From F23-D06 sp963620035 (lineage in GTDB: Bacteria > Bacteroidota > Bacteroidia > Bacteroidales > WCHB1-69), in the NCBI GenBank assembly GCA_963620035.1, contig CAVEXN010000001.1, positions 62,001 through 126,000 on the forward strand: DNA of 64,000 nt, given 5' to 3'. The first letter of the stretch is position 1; each line of letters starts with the position of its first letter. The position numbers and the translations under genes were made by a program. This document shows, in pieces, positions 48,860 through 57,346 of this stretch. Under the pieces are notes generated by a model. It was not told the origin of the DNA and ran no database searches. It was given only the letters and a program-made list of their open reading frames with translations.

Positions 48860-51334
48860 CTATACCTTTCCGTTTTCGTTTTTCAATTGTTCTTTCCCTC
48901 CGAAATTGAAAAACACAGCCTCTTTCATCGAGGAGAAATAGTGGAAGTTCATTCCCTCTATGAAATTTTCCTTGATGTCGTCAATGTCGGACTTGTTTTC
49001 ATCGGACATCACGATGTCGAAGATGCCACAGCGTTTTGCGGCCAGAATCTTCTCCTTTATTCCACCGACGGGAAGCAATTTCCCGCGCAGTGTTATCTCG
49101 CCGGTCATGGCCACTTTGTCGCGTACGGTCTTTTGGGTGAAGGCCGACACAAGAGCAGTCAGGATCGTGATGCCTGCGGAAGGCCCGTCTTTAGGGGTGG
49201 CGCCTTCGGGCACATGTACGTGTACTTTTGTCAGCTCAAACACGTCAGGGTCAATGCCGTAGTCTACCGCATGGGCACGGAGGAATTCGTAGGCAATCGT
49301 GACGGACTCTTTCATCACGTCGCCCAGGTTCCCAGTCATCGTGAAGCCCTCTTTGCCGTGTGAAGCGAGCACCTCAACAAAAAGTATTTCGCCGCCTACC
49401 GCAGTCCAGGCCAGTCCTGTAGCCACACCAGGTACAGAATTGTCGAAAGCCTTTTCCAATTGGAAAATCGGAGAACCGAGCAGTCCTTTCAAGTCTGCCG
49501 GTTTGACTTTTTTCTCCGTTTTGCCGTTCTGTACCAACTCGGCAGCACGTTTGCGTATGACCTTGGCCAACACGCGTTCCAGCGTACGGACACCGGCCTC
49601 GCGCGTGTATTCGTTGATGATTGTCTTGACGGTGTCGTCTTGTATGTGGAGGTTCTGTTTGGTCAAGCCGTTTTCATTCAGTTGTTTAGGTACAAGATGA
49701 CGTTTTGCGATTTCCAGTTTCTCTTCTGCCAGATAGCCGGGTATGTCAATGATTTCCATTCTGTCGAGCAGGGCAGGGTGTACATTGTTGAGGTTGTTGG
49801 CGGTAGCGATAAACAACACCCTCGACAGGTCGAAAGAGGTTTCCAGATAATTGTCATAAAAGGCATTGTTCTGTTCCGGATCCATCACCTCAAGCAAAGC
49901 GGCCGAGGGGTCGCCTTGAACATTCATACCGGTGATTTTGTCTATTTCGTCCAGCACAAACACGGGATTGGCACAGCCTGCTTTGCGCATGCTTTGGATG
50001 ATGCGGCCGGGCATGGCGCCGATATAGGTTTTGCGATGCCCTCGTATTTCAGATTCGTCGCGCAGACCGCCTAAGGACATCCGCACATATTTGCGTCCTA
50101 AGGCTGCGGCGACAGACTTCCCAAGAGAGGTTTTGCCTACGCCCGGAGGCCCGGCAAGGCAGAGTATCGGCGATTTCATATCGCCTTTCAGCTTCAAGAC
50201 GGCAAGATACTCTATGATGCGCTCTTTCACCTTGTCAAGACCATAGTGGTCCTTGTCCAGCGTCTTGCGGGCTTTGTCCAGGTTGAAGTTGTCTTTGCTG
50301 TAGTCATTCCAGGGCAGTTCGACAAACAGTTCCAGATAGTTGAGTTGCACAGAATAGTCAGGCGACATCGGGTTGGTTCGTTGCAGTTTGTCGAGCTCTT
50401 TCTTGAAAATGTCTGCGGTTTCAGCATTCCATTTCTTTTTCGCCGACTTTTTCTTGAGTTCTTCGTAGTCCTTTTCGGCAGGGGTCCCGCCCAGTTCTTC
50501 CTGGATGGTCTTCATTTGCTGGTTGAGGAAGTACTCGCGCTGCTGTTTGTCCATCTCCTGCCGCGACTTGTCTTGTATCTGGTTCTTGAGTTCCACCATC
50601 TGAAGGTCACGGTGAAGCAGCCGGAGTGTCCTTTTGGCTCTTTCGACAATGTCTGACATTTCGAGGATCTCCTGTTTCTCCTTGGTGGAGACCGAAAGGC
50701 TGGCGGCCAGGAAATTGAGCAGGAAAACGTGGCTTTCGATATTCTTGAGCGCAAACGATGCCTCTCTCGGCGCATTGTTTGAGAGTTTCAGCATTCGGCT
50801 TGCAGTGTCACGTATTGTCGAGATGAGTGCCTTGAAATTCTTGTCGTTTATGACATCAGGATTGAAATCGTTAGACTCGAATGGTTTCACGGTGCATTTG
50901 AAGTAGGGATCCGTCTGCGTCATCTCCTGAAGCACAAAGCGACGAACCCCTTGCACAATAATCGTCACGCCGCCGTCCGGCATTGTGATGTATTTGAGAA
51001 TATGCGCCAGTGTCCCCACACGGTAAAGGTCGTCAATGGTCGGCTCTTCCACTTCGTTCACGCGTTGGGCTACGACGCCGATAGGCTCGCTGCTGCGCGA
51101 ATAGTCTTGCGCCAGACGGATGGATTTGGTTCTTCCGACGTTTATGGGAATGACCATCCCCGGGAAAAGCAGTGTGTTGCGCAACGGCAACAAGGCGATT
51201 TCTTCAGGCAAGGCCTCTTCTTTCAGTCTTTTCTCATCGTCAAGGGAAAACAATGGAATGAAATTAGTGTCACTATTCATAAATTCATCCAGTAATGATA
51301 GGTCTTTCATGCTGAATTGCTCGTGTTGATACAT
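48860..51334 (-). CDS. lon: ATP-dependent protease Lon
   Basis: Cytosolic quality-control protease. 824 residues from ATG 51334 (MYQHEQFSMKDL); ATG at 51310 is also possible. LON domain (ALLPLRNTLLFPGMVIPINVG), AAA+ ATPase with Walker A CLAGPPGVGKTSLGKSVA, VFVLDEIDKI, and the Ser-Lys protease domain with HVPEGATPKDGPSAG (catalytic Ser) and the downstream Lys in LPVGGIKEKILAAKR. The leader contains an inverted repeat shared with the rpmE2 terminator. Confidence 0.97.
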   Translation of the reverse strand: MYQHEQFSMKDLSLLDEFMNSDTNFIPLFSLDDEKRLKEEALPEEIALLPLRNTLLFPGMVIPINVGRTKSIRLAQDYSRSSEPIGVVAQRVNEVEEPTIDDLYRVGTLAHILKYITMPDGGVTIIVQGVRRFVLQEMTQTDPYFKCTVKPFESNDFNPDVINDKNFKALISTIRDTASRMLKLSNNAPREASFALKNIESHVFLLNFLAASLSVSTKEKQEILEMSDIVERAKRTLRLLHRDLQMVELKNQIQDKSRQEMDKQQREYFLNQQMKTIQEELGGTPAEKDYEELKKKSAKKKWNAETADIFKKELDKLQRTNPMSPDYSVQLNYLELFVELPWNDYSKDNFNLDKARKTLDKDHYGLDKVKERIIEYLAVLKLKGDMKSPILCLAGPPGVGKTSLGKSVAAALGRKYVRMSLGGLRDESEIRGHRKTYIGAMPGRIIQSMRKAGCANPVFVLDEIDKITGMNVQGDPSAALLEVMDPEQNNAFYDNYLETSFDLSRVLFIATANNLNNVHPALLDRMEIIDIPGYLAEEKLEIAKRHLVPKQLNENGLTKQNLHIQDDTVKTIINEYTREAGVRTLERVLAKVIRKRAAELVQNGKTEKKVKPADLKGLLGSPIFQLEKAFDNSVPGVATGLAWTAVGGEILFVEVLASHGKEGFTMTGNLGDVMKESVTIAYEFLRAHAVDYGIDPDVFELTKVHVHVPEGATPKDGPSAGITILTALVSAFTQKTVRDKVAMTGEITLRGKLLPVGGIKEKILAAKRCGIFDIVMSDENKSDIDDIKENFIEGMNFHYFSSMKEAVFFNFGGKEQLKNENGKV

Positions 51335-51341
51335 AAAAAAA

Positions 51342-51372
51342 CTGACCTTCTTTGACAAGCAAAAAAGGTCAG
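51342..51372 (-). terminator. rpmE2 terminator lying inside the lon leader
   Basis: On the minus strand CTGACCTT (51372-51365) pairs with AAGGTCAG (51349-51342), 15-nt loop, followed by seven T: a standard intrinsic terminator for rpmE2 transcripts. Its 5' arm abuts the lon -7 element at 51373-51380. Confidence 0.75.
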
Positions 51373-51380
51373 CAAAAGTA
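51373..51380 (-). promoter_or_regulatory. -7 element of lon
   Basis: TACTTTTG on the minus strand, 38 nt before ATG 51334. Transcription should begin about 7 nt downstream, inside the 5' arm of the rpmE2 terminator. Confidence 0.62.
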
Positions 51381-51393
51381 CAAAATTTATGGA

Positions 51394-51663
51394 TTATTTA
51401 GATTTGTTGTTTTCTAAATGACGGGCGTATTTGCTGCGGAACTTATCGACACGACCAGCGGTGTCAACCAATTTCATCTTTCCGGTGAAGAAAGGATGAG
51501 ATGTGTTTGAAATCTCAAGCTTTACCAGCGGATACTCATTCCCGTCTTCCCATTGTATCGTGTCTTTTGTATTGACAGTTGATTTTGTCAAGAATGCATA
51601 ATCGTTTGACATATCTTTGAATACAACTGTCCTATACTCTTTTGGATGGATACCTTTTTTCAT
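51394..51663 (-). CDS. rpmE2: 50S ribosomal protein L31 type B
   Basis: 89 residues, MKKGIHPKEYRTVVFKDMSN start and EISNTSHPFFTGKMKLVDTAGRVDKFRSKY. It lacks the four zinc cysteines of type A L31, so it is the zinc-independent form often expressed under zinc limitation; here it may be the only copy. Own promoter and terminator. Confidence 0.97.
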   Translation of the reverse strand: MKKGIHPKEYRTVVFKDMSNDYAFLTKSTVNTKDTIQWEDGNEYPLVKLEISNTSHPFFTGKMKLVDTAGRVDKFRSKYARHLENNKSK

Positions 51664-51700
51664 ATTGTTGCTTTTTTTCGTTGTCTAAAAATTCGGATTG

Positions 51701-51708
51701 CAAAAATA
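51701..51708 (-). promoter_or_regulatory. -7 element of rpmE2
   Basis: TATTTTTG on the minus strand, 37 nt before the rpmE2 ATG. An ATTG lies 18 nt further upstream as a weak -33 box. Confidence 0.62.
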
Positions 51709-51760
51709 CAATTTTTTTAAAATCTCCAATGTGGAAAAAAATATTTTTTCCAAGACTATG

Positions 51761-52735
51761 TCATCTGACTTTAAGTCGTTGTCCTTCAATAATTTTACTT
51801 GGGTCTGAAATATTGTTGAGGGTCTGTATTTTATCTGTTGTAGTGTTGTGTTTCAAGGCAATTCTGTATAAAGTTTCGCCTTTTTGAACAATATGATATT
51901 CCGTTTCGGGCGAGTTCCCATATGTCGGGACTTTCTCTGTTCCCTGTTTAACGGCCGGTTGCGGCGAAATGTCCGGAGTCCTGTCCGCTCTTGTTTCGTC
52001 TAATGGCAGCACCCTGAAGTCGGCAACACTCAACGAGAGTGTGTTGTTCGTGAGCGTGCCGTCGGCGAAATCGATAACGCTCCCGGGGTCGAAATGTTCG
52101 TTCAAGAAGCGGGTTTCGAAATGCAGCGAACACCCTGACTCATTTCCGGTCTGCCCGGTTTGTCCGATGACATCGCCTGCGTTGACCTGCTGACCCTGCT
52201 TGACGCAAAGCCTCCCCAGATGGGCATATACGGTTTCAAGTCCGTTGTAGTGGCGAACCACTGCCATAAGCCCGTAGGGACCATATTTTCGGGCCATACG
52301 AACTACTCCGTCAAAGCAACTTCTGACTAAGGTCTGACACTCTACTTTCAAATCTATGCCGGGATGGAACTCGCCTTTTTTGGTCAGTCCGTAGGGGAGC
52401 AGTATCTCGTTGAATGTGCATGGCGGCTCAAAGGGATTGTTTGTTTCTTGAACTAGCAGAACGGTAATGCGGTCTTGGCTGAAAGGGATGTCCAAGATGC
52501 GGCTGCGTATATGTGCCACATCCCAATATTGCGTATAAAGGTCGTAGGCCGGAATCTGGTAGGTTTCTGTAATGGACGGATATGTTGACAGGATGCGTTC
52601 CGTTGAGTCCATCGTGTAAGGTGTCGTGTCCTGAAGCATCACATTAACGGCATATTCTGAAATGTCAACCGTTTGGGCGGATGCTGCGAGGCAGAAAAAC
52701 AGGCATATTATGGTAGTGACCCTTCTCATGACCAT
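51761..52735 (-). CDS. Secreted M23 metallopeptidase with C-terminal LysM domain
   Basis: Periplasmic peptidoglycan endopeptidase or divisome activator. 324 residues with a signal peptide ending AASAQT, an M23 domain (GEFHPGIDLKV with zinc His/Asp; GLETVYAHLGRLCVKQGQQVNAGDVIG; SLHFETRF, HxE in place of the more common HxH-type ending), a Thr/Pro-rich linker and a LysM domain (YHIVQKGETLYRIALKHNTT). Whether all zinc ligands are retained needs alignment; NlpD/EnvC-like non-catalytic roles are possible. Two nt follow the rfaE2-like gene's stop. Confidence 0.87.
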   Translation of the reverse strand: MVMRRVTTIICLFFCLAASAQTVDISEYAVNVMLQDTTPYTMDSTERILSTYPSITETYQIPAYDLYTQYWDVAHIRSRILDIPFSQDRITVLLVQETNNPFEPPCTFNEILLPYGLTKKGEFHPGIDLKVECQTLVRSCFDGVVRMARKYGPYGLMAVVRHYNGLETVYAHLGRLCVKQGQQVNAGDVIGQTGQTGNESGCSLHFETRFLNEHFDPGSVIDFADGTLTNNTLSLSVADFRVLPLDETRADRTPDISPQPAVKQGTEKVPTYGNSPETEYHIVQKGETLYRIALKHNTTTDKIQTLNNISDPSKIIEGQRLKVR

Positions 52736-52737
52736 TT

Positions 52738-53229
52738 CTATGTATTCAGCTTGTTTATGACATTCGTGGATGAGAAACCTGCTTCAAGCGGGATGATGAC
52801 GACTTCGCCGCCGTTATTTTTCACAAAGTCGGCGCCGGCGATGTTTTCCGGCGTATAGTCACCTCCTTTTGCCAGCACGTCTGGCTTCACATCCGTAATC
52901 AGTCGGTAAGGCGTGTCTTCGCCAAATAATACAACATAGTCCACCATTTCGAGGGCTGCGAGTACCATAGCACGGGCCATTTGTCCGTTGACAGGACGTG
53001 ACGATCCTTTCAGTCGCCGGACCGAACTGTCGCTGTTGAGCCCGACGATGAGCACGTCGCCGAGTTGCCGCGCCTTTGCAAGGCAGGCTATATGCCCGTA
53101 GTGCAGCACGTCGAAGCAACCATTTGTGAACACGGTCTTCTTGTGTTGCAGCATCGGTCTGTGCTTTTCAAAGAAAGAGGGCTCTACAATCTTTTGCCGG
53201 ATGTGTTCTATCGGTGTTGTTGATGTCAT
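52738..53229 (-). CDS. RfaE2-like cytidylyltransferase-fold adenylyltransferase
   Basis: 163 residues matching the ADP-heptose synthase adenylyltransferase domain (D-glycero-beta-D-manno-heptose 1-phosphate adenylyltransferase), used for LPS core. HxGH nucleotide site in FTNGCFDVLHYGHIACLAKAR, IVGLNSDSSVRRLKG, DYVVLFGEDTPYRLI and a C-terminal FSSTNVINK (STT-like). The kinase half is not fused. It overlaps the upstream flippase-like gene by 4 nt. Confidence 0.9.
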   Translation of the reverse strand: MTSTTPIEHIRQKIVEPSFFEKHRPMLQHKKTVFTNGCFDVLHYGHIACLAKARQLGDVLIVGLNSDSSVRRLKGSSRPVNGQMARAMVLAALEMVDYVVLFGEDTPYRLITDVKPDVLAKGGDYTPENIAGADFVKNNGGEVVIIPLEAGFSSTNVINKLNT

Positions 53230-54296
53230 GCCTTAAGGGTAGGATTGTCGGATTTTTTATAAAACGATGCCAAAAGCAGGGACAGGAAACCTACTGCCAA
53301 TACGATTACGGTTTGCATAATCCAGCCGATCCATCCGGCGGCAAGACCTTGGATGTAGGGTATCTCATACAGGAAGAGAATGCCTGCCACAATCAAAGGG
53401 AAAGATCCAAGTCCTCCTTGCGAGATTATGAAAGCTATTGTACTGAAAGTAAGAATTGTAAAAGCTGTCATGGGACCAATGCCATGCAAGTATGGGATGG
53501 AAAGCATGCATAAATAAATACCTAAAAAGTAGGCAATCCACATCAGTGCGGTCCAGAACACAAAACGCCAAGGGCTTGGCAGGTCTTTGATGGAGACAAT
53601 TCCATGCCAAATATCCACGAAGAAATTCCGGATTTTCATACATAACCGTGATTTCCGCCACCATTTACGGGTAAGGTGGATTGTCACAGCCAAGACAATG
53701 ACGATAGCGGTCAGTAGATAAAGGCCGCTGCCGTGTACGAGGGCTGACCATTTGGCGCTCATCCAAGCCCCGAGCGACAGTTGGGTCTCCTGGTCCACGA
53801 CGAGTTCGGACAGGATGCCTGTGTTGACGGCTATGGAGATGACCAGGAGCACAAGCCAGCAGATGATATCTACGACCCTTTCGGTCACCACGGTGCCGAG
53901 AGACTTCTGGAAAGGCACGTCTTCAAAGCGTTGCAGAAAAGAGCAGCGCAGCACCTCGCCGAGGCGCGGCAAGGCCAAGTTGGCAAGATAACACACCATG
54001 ACAGAGTAGAATGCCATAGAGAGTCGGGGTTTGTACCCTAACGGTTCAAGCAGGATTCGAGCCCTCACGGCGCGCGCGAAGTCGGCGAATATGGCCATGA
54101 CCGCCGCCGCAGAGATGATCAGCCAGCTTTTGGGGTTGTTGATTTTCTCCATCGCTTCCAACATTGACAGGAAATCATCGTGGCTTAATGAACGGAGCGA
54201 GAGCCAGATGAAAAAGACACCCAACCCGACAAACAACACCAACTGGATGATGGTTCTCATAAGGCTTTTTCCTTTTATATTTTGTTCTTTCTGCAT
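53226..54296 (-). CDS. Flippase-like multispan membrane protein (LPG_synthase_TM/UPF0104)
   Basis: 356 residues, about eight transmembrane helices, of the family that includes the membrane part of lysylphosphatidylglycerol synthase and archaeal AglD. Typical features are the RARILLEPLGYKP and LPRLGEVLRC segments, TERVVDIICWLVLL, and the late FSTIAFIISQGGLGSFPLIVAGI. In Bacteroidetes it is often found near surface-sugar genes, as here. Start ATG 54296; a later ATG at 54260 is possible. The substrate is unknown. Confidence 0.85.
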   Translation of the reverse strand: MQKEQNIKGKSLMRTIIQLVLFVGLGVFFIWLSLRSLSHDDFLSMLEAMEKINNPKSWLIISAAAVMAIFADFARAVRARILLEPLGYKPRLSMAFYSVMVCYLANLALPRLGEVLRCSFLQRFEDVPFQKSLGTVVTERVVDIICWLVLLVISIAVNTGILSELVVDQETQLSLGAWMSAKWSALVHGSGLYLLTAIVIVLAVTIHLTRKWWRKSRLCMKIRNFFVDIWHGIVSIKDLPSPWRFVFWTALMWIAYFLGIYLCMLSIPYLHGIGPMTAFTILTFSTIAFIISQGGLGSFPLIVAGILFLYEIPYIQGLAAGWIGWIMQTVIVLAVGFLSLLLASFYKKSDNPTLKA

Positions 54297-54325
54297 GCAG
54301 ACCGTTTTTTGTTATTATTATATAG

Positions 54326-55288
54326 TTACCATCCAAAAGGGTGGGGCTCAAGCGGAAACTTGGCCAAGGGGTGATAGTCGCCTTTCAGTCCTACTGGCGC
54401 GGCATTGCGGATGTCATAGACGATTTGGATACACTTCCGGACCTCGTCAAGTCCGAAGCCTTTCCCGTCAAGTATCTGGCGGTAGCTTTCCGTGTGCAAT
54501 TCCGAGAAACCGCTGCTGAAATCCACCTCTTCGTTCTCTATTTGCATGGTGCGGTATATTCTGCCGCCGGCTTCCGCAATGTCTTTGGGGAGCGTTCGGG
54601 CATTGATACTGAGGAAATAGCGCACCCGAGCCCGCTCAAAGCAGAGCAATCCCGCCGCACGGTCGTGCGAGATCAGGTGGACGATGTTTTCCTTGACCTC
54701 TCCGAACAGAAAACCTAAAAGGTCATAGAAATGGACGCCGATATTGGTAGCGATGCCGCCGCTTTTATGCGGGTCGCCTTTCCAGGAGGCGTAGTACCAT
54801 TTGCCGCGGGCGGTGATGTAGGTCAGTTCCACGTCATACACTTTGTCGAGCGGAGCGGCTTCTATTTTGCGTTTCAAGGCAACAATGGAAGGGTGCAGCC
54901 TCAATTGAAGTATGTTGTTGACTTTGTGTCCGGTTTCTTGCTCAACCCGTTGCAGGGCGTCGATGTTCCACGGATTCAGCACCAGCGGTTTCTCGCAGAT
55001 GACGTCTGCGCCGAGCCGCAGGGCATAGCGTGTGTGTGAGTCGTGGAGGTAGTTTGGTGTGCAGACGGACACCATCTCAATGCGCTCGGCGGAGTTCTTG
55101 ATTTTGGTGCAATGGCGGTCAAACAGTTCTTGTTCTGTGAAAAAAGCCGCTTCAGGAAAAAAACTGTCCAGAATGCCAACACTGTCAAATTTGTCGTAGG
55201 CCGCCACTAACCGGTTCCCGGTTTCCTTGATGGCTTTCAAATGTCGCGGCGCCACGTAGCCGCCCGCCCCTATGATTGCGAAGTTCAT
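54326..55288 (-). CDS. Gfo/Idh/MocA dehydrogenase, WlbA/WbpB-like
   Basis: NAD-dependent sugar oxidoreductase. 320 residues from ATG 55288: FAIIGAGGYVAPRHLKAI (3-20), SVCTPNYLHDSH, CEKPLVLNP (catalytic Lys) and GGIATNIGVHFYDLLGFLFG with the conserved His. It resembles WlbA/WbpB, which oxidise C3 of UDP-GlcNAc-uronic acid on the way to 2,3-diamino-uronates. It begins 1 nt after the stop of the adjoining WbpM-like gene, so the two are cotranscribed. Confidence 0.84.
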   Translation of the reverse strand: MNFAIIGAGGYVAPRHLKAIKETGNRLVAAYDKFDSVGILDSFFPEAAFFTEQELFDRHCTKIKNSAERIEMVSVCTPNYLHDSHTRYALRLGADVICEKPLVLNPWNIDALQRVEQETGHKVNNILQLRLHPSIVALKRKIEAAPLDKVYDVELTYITARGKWYYASWKGDPHKSGGIATNIGVHFYDLLGFLFGEVKENIVHLISHDRAAGLLCFERARVRYFLSINARTLPKDIAEAGGRIYRTMQIENEEVDFSSGFSELHTESYRQILDGKGFGLDEVRKCIQIVYDIRNAAPVGLKGDYHPLAKFPLEPHPFGW

Positions 55289-55289
55289 G

Positions 55290-57215
55290 TTATGCCGGAT
55301 TTTCTTTCTGATTGTCAATGGCTTCAAAAACGGAATTGTTGCTCTTGTATTCCGGCACGATTTTCTTCATCTGCGTCACGACGGAAAAGGCGTCTTCATT
55401 GCGCATGACGATGAGCTTTTCGATTTCCGGAACCAGCACCTGATATTCGTAGGTGCGCACTTTTGCGATTTTGACTTTGTTGTTGTTTGTCTTCACGGTG
55501 TTCTCTTCGTCAGCCAGCAACTCTTCGTACAGTTTCTCGCCGGGACGGAGTCCGGTATAGCGTATGGAGATGTCTTTGTCGAGGGTAAGACCGGACAATT
55601 GGATCATTTTCTTGGCCAAGTCGCTGATTTTGATGGATTTTCCCATGTCAAAGATAAATATTTCGCCTCCGTTGCCCATGGCTCCGGCCATAATCACCAG
55701 TTGGCACGCCTCCGAGATGGTCATAAAATAGCGTGTGATGTCGGGGTGTGTCACGGTGACGGGACCGCCGTTTTCAATCTGTTTCCTGAAGATCGGAATT
55801 ACTGAACCGTTAGAGTCAAGCACATTTCCGAAACGGGTTGTGATGAACTTGGTAGTCTTTTGGTGAAAATTCAAGGCTTGAACATACATTTCGGCAATGC
55901 GCTTGGAAGCGCCCATCACGTTGGTGGGGTTCACGGCCTTGTCGGTGGATACCATCACGAATTTTTTTGCCCCGTATTTTACGGAGAGGTCGGCCAGCAG
56001 TTTGGTGCCGCCCACATTGACCTTGATGGCGGAACGCACATTTTTCTCCATCATCGGCACGTGTTTGTACGCCGCCGCATGATAGACAATGTTGGGTTTG
56101 TATTTGGCAAACAGTTTCTCGGTCTGTCCGGCATCGCAGATGTCTTGCACATAGAGACGGATGTTCTTCATCCCGTTTGCTTGCTGCAGTTCTCCTTGCA
56201 GGAAAAAGCAAGGGGTTTCGGCTTCATCTACAAGCACCAGCTGCCGGTAGTTGAACTGCAGCAGTTGCCGCACGATTTCGCTGCCTATGGAGCCGGCCGC
56301 GCCTGTAATCATAATGGTCTGGCCGTTCAATTCGGAGTTGAGCAGCGACAAGTCAAGTTGTATCGGACTTCTTTTCAGGAGGTCTTCAATTTTCACCTTC
56401 TTGATCTGTTTGAAACTGAGGTTGCCGTTCAGCCATCGTGACACGGGCGGAACCTTGAGCACTTTCACGTTGTGGGGCAACGCCGTTTCTGTAATCTCAT
56501 TAACCTTGGCATTGGTGATTTTCTGCACGGCAATGATGAGGAATGATATGTTGTTTAGGCTCAGGTATTCGTCCAGGGAACGGTAGTCCAACACAGGGAG
56601 GCTTTCAAGTTGCATGCCTATTTTGGACGGATTCTCGTCAAAGAACGCCGTGACGTTGTATTTGCTGGCATTGTCACGGTCAATCGTGCGTTTTGTGGTG
56701 ACGCCGGACTCTCCAGCACCGAAGATGACGATGTTTTTGCGCGATTTTGACGGGTTCATAGTCTCAAGATAGTACATCTTGAAAGCGAAACGGTAGAACA
56801 TGAGCAGAACCGTTGTTATGAAGAACTCTATCATCCATACGGAGTTCGGAACGATGAAACGCCCGGTGATAGCATAGATGACAAAGTTGGTGAAGCCGAT
56901 GGCGATGGATCCTAAGAAACAAGACCAGAATATCTTCACTACGTCTTTTGTGCTGGTGTAACGCACGACCAGATGGTGGGTCTGGAAAATTTCAAAAAAG
57001 ACGAATCTGAAAACCAGGATGATGAGAGGGGAATAAAGATAGTATGACAGGTTCAGGTGGGAAGGGAACTTGAAGTTGTCACGTAGAAAGAGAGCAAGGA
57101 ATACGGCAATCACCACGGCCAGCATGTCAAAGGTCATGATTATCCATGGCGGCGTGATGTGCAGTTTCCGTATTTTCAGATATATTTTTTTTGAAGGTGA
57201 TGTCAAATTGCTCAT
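55290..57215 (-). CDS. Membrane-bound UDP-GlcNAc 4,6-dehydratase/epimerase family protein (WbpM/PglF/CapD-like)
   Basis: 641 residues: four N-terminal transmembrane helices (about 25-130), a CoA-binding-like Rossmann domain (IVIFGAGESGVTTKR, about 165) and a catalytic SDR domain (IMITGAAGSIGSEIVRQLL, about 300; AAAYKHVPMME; STDKAVNPTNVMGASKR). The catalytic Tyr of YxxxK is Met here, as in the WbpM group of 4,6-dehydratases. It makes the 4-keto-6-deoxy sugar for surface polysaccharides. Confidence 0.92.
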   Translation of the reverse strand: MSNLTSPSKKIYLKIRKLHITPPWIIMTFDMLAVVIAVFLALFLRDNFKFPSHLNLSYYLYSPLIILVFRFVFFEIFQTHHLVVRYTSTKDVVKIFWSCFLGSIAIGFTNFVIYAITGRFIVPNSVWMIEFFITTVLLMFYRFAFKMYYLETMNPSKSRKNIVIFGAGESGVTTKRTIDRDNASKYNVTAFFDENPSKIGMQLESLPVLDYRSLDEYLSLNNISFLIIAVQKITNAKVNEITETALPHNVKVLKVPPVSRWLNGNLSFKQIKKVKIEDLLKRSPIQLDLSLLNSELNGQTIMITGAAGSIGSEIVRQLLQFNYRQLVLVDEAETPCFFLQGELQQANGMKNIRLYVQDICDAGQTEKLFAKYKPNIVYHAAAYKHVPMMEKNVRSAIKVNVGGTKLLADLSVKYGAKKFVMVSTDKAVNPTNVMGASKRIAEMYVQALNFHQKTTKFITTRFGNVLDSNGSVIPIFRKQIENGGPVTVTHPDITRYFMTISEACQLVIMAGAMGNGGEIFIFDMGKSIKISDLAKKMIQLSGLTLDKDISIRYTGLRPGEKLYEELLADEENTVKTNNNKVKIAKVRTYEYQVLVPEIEKLIVMRNEDAFSVVTQMKKIVPEYKSNNSVFEAIDNQKENPA

Positions 57216-57237
57216 TTACCCATTATTAAACCGGTTG

Positions 57238-57245
57238 CAAAAGTA
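57238..57245 (-). promoter_or_regulatory. -7 element of the WbpM-like gene
   Basis: TACTTTTG on the minus strand, 22 nt before the ATG at 57215. It may drive the following genes down to the M23-LysM gene, since spacing is short throughout. Confidence 0.62.
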
Positions 57246-57346
57246 CAAAAAAATGAATAGCCTCATAAATACCGCTGCATCCGGCAATTAGAAACTTGAG
57301 GTGCCTGTTTTGTCAGTGAAGAGACGGTGCGGACAAGGTTCGTTTT

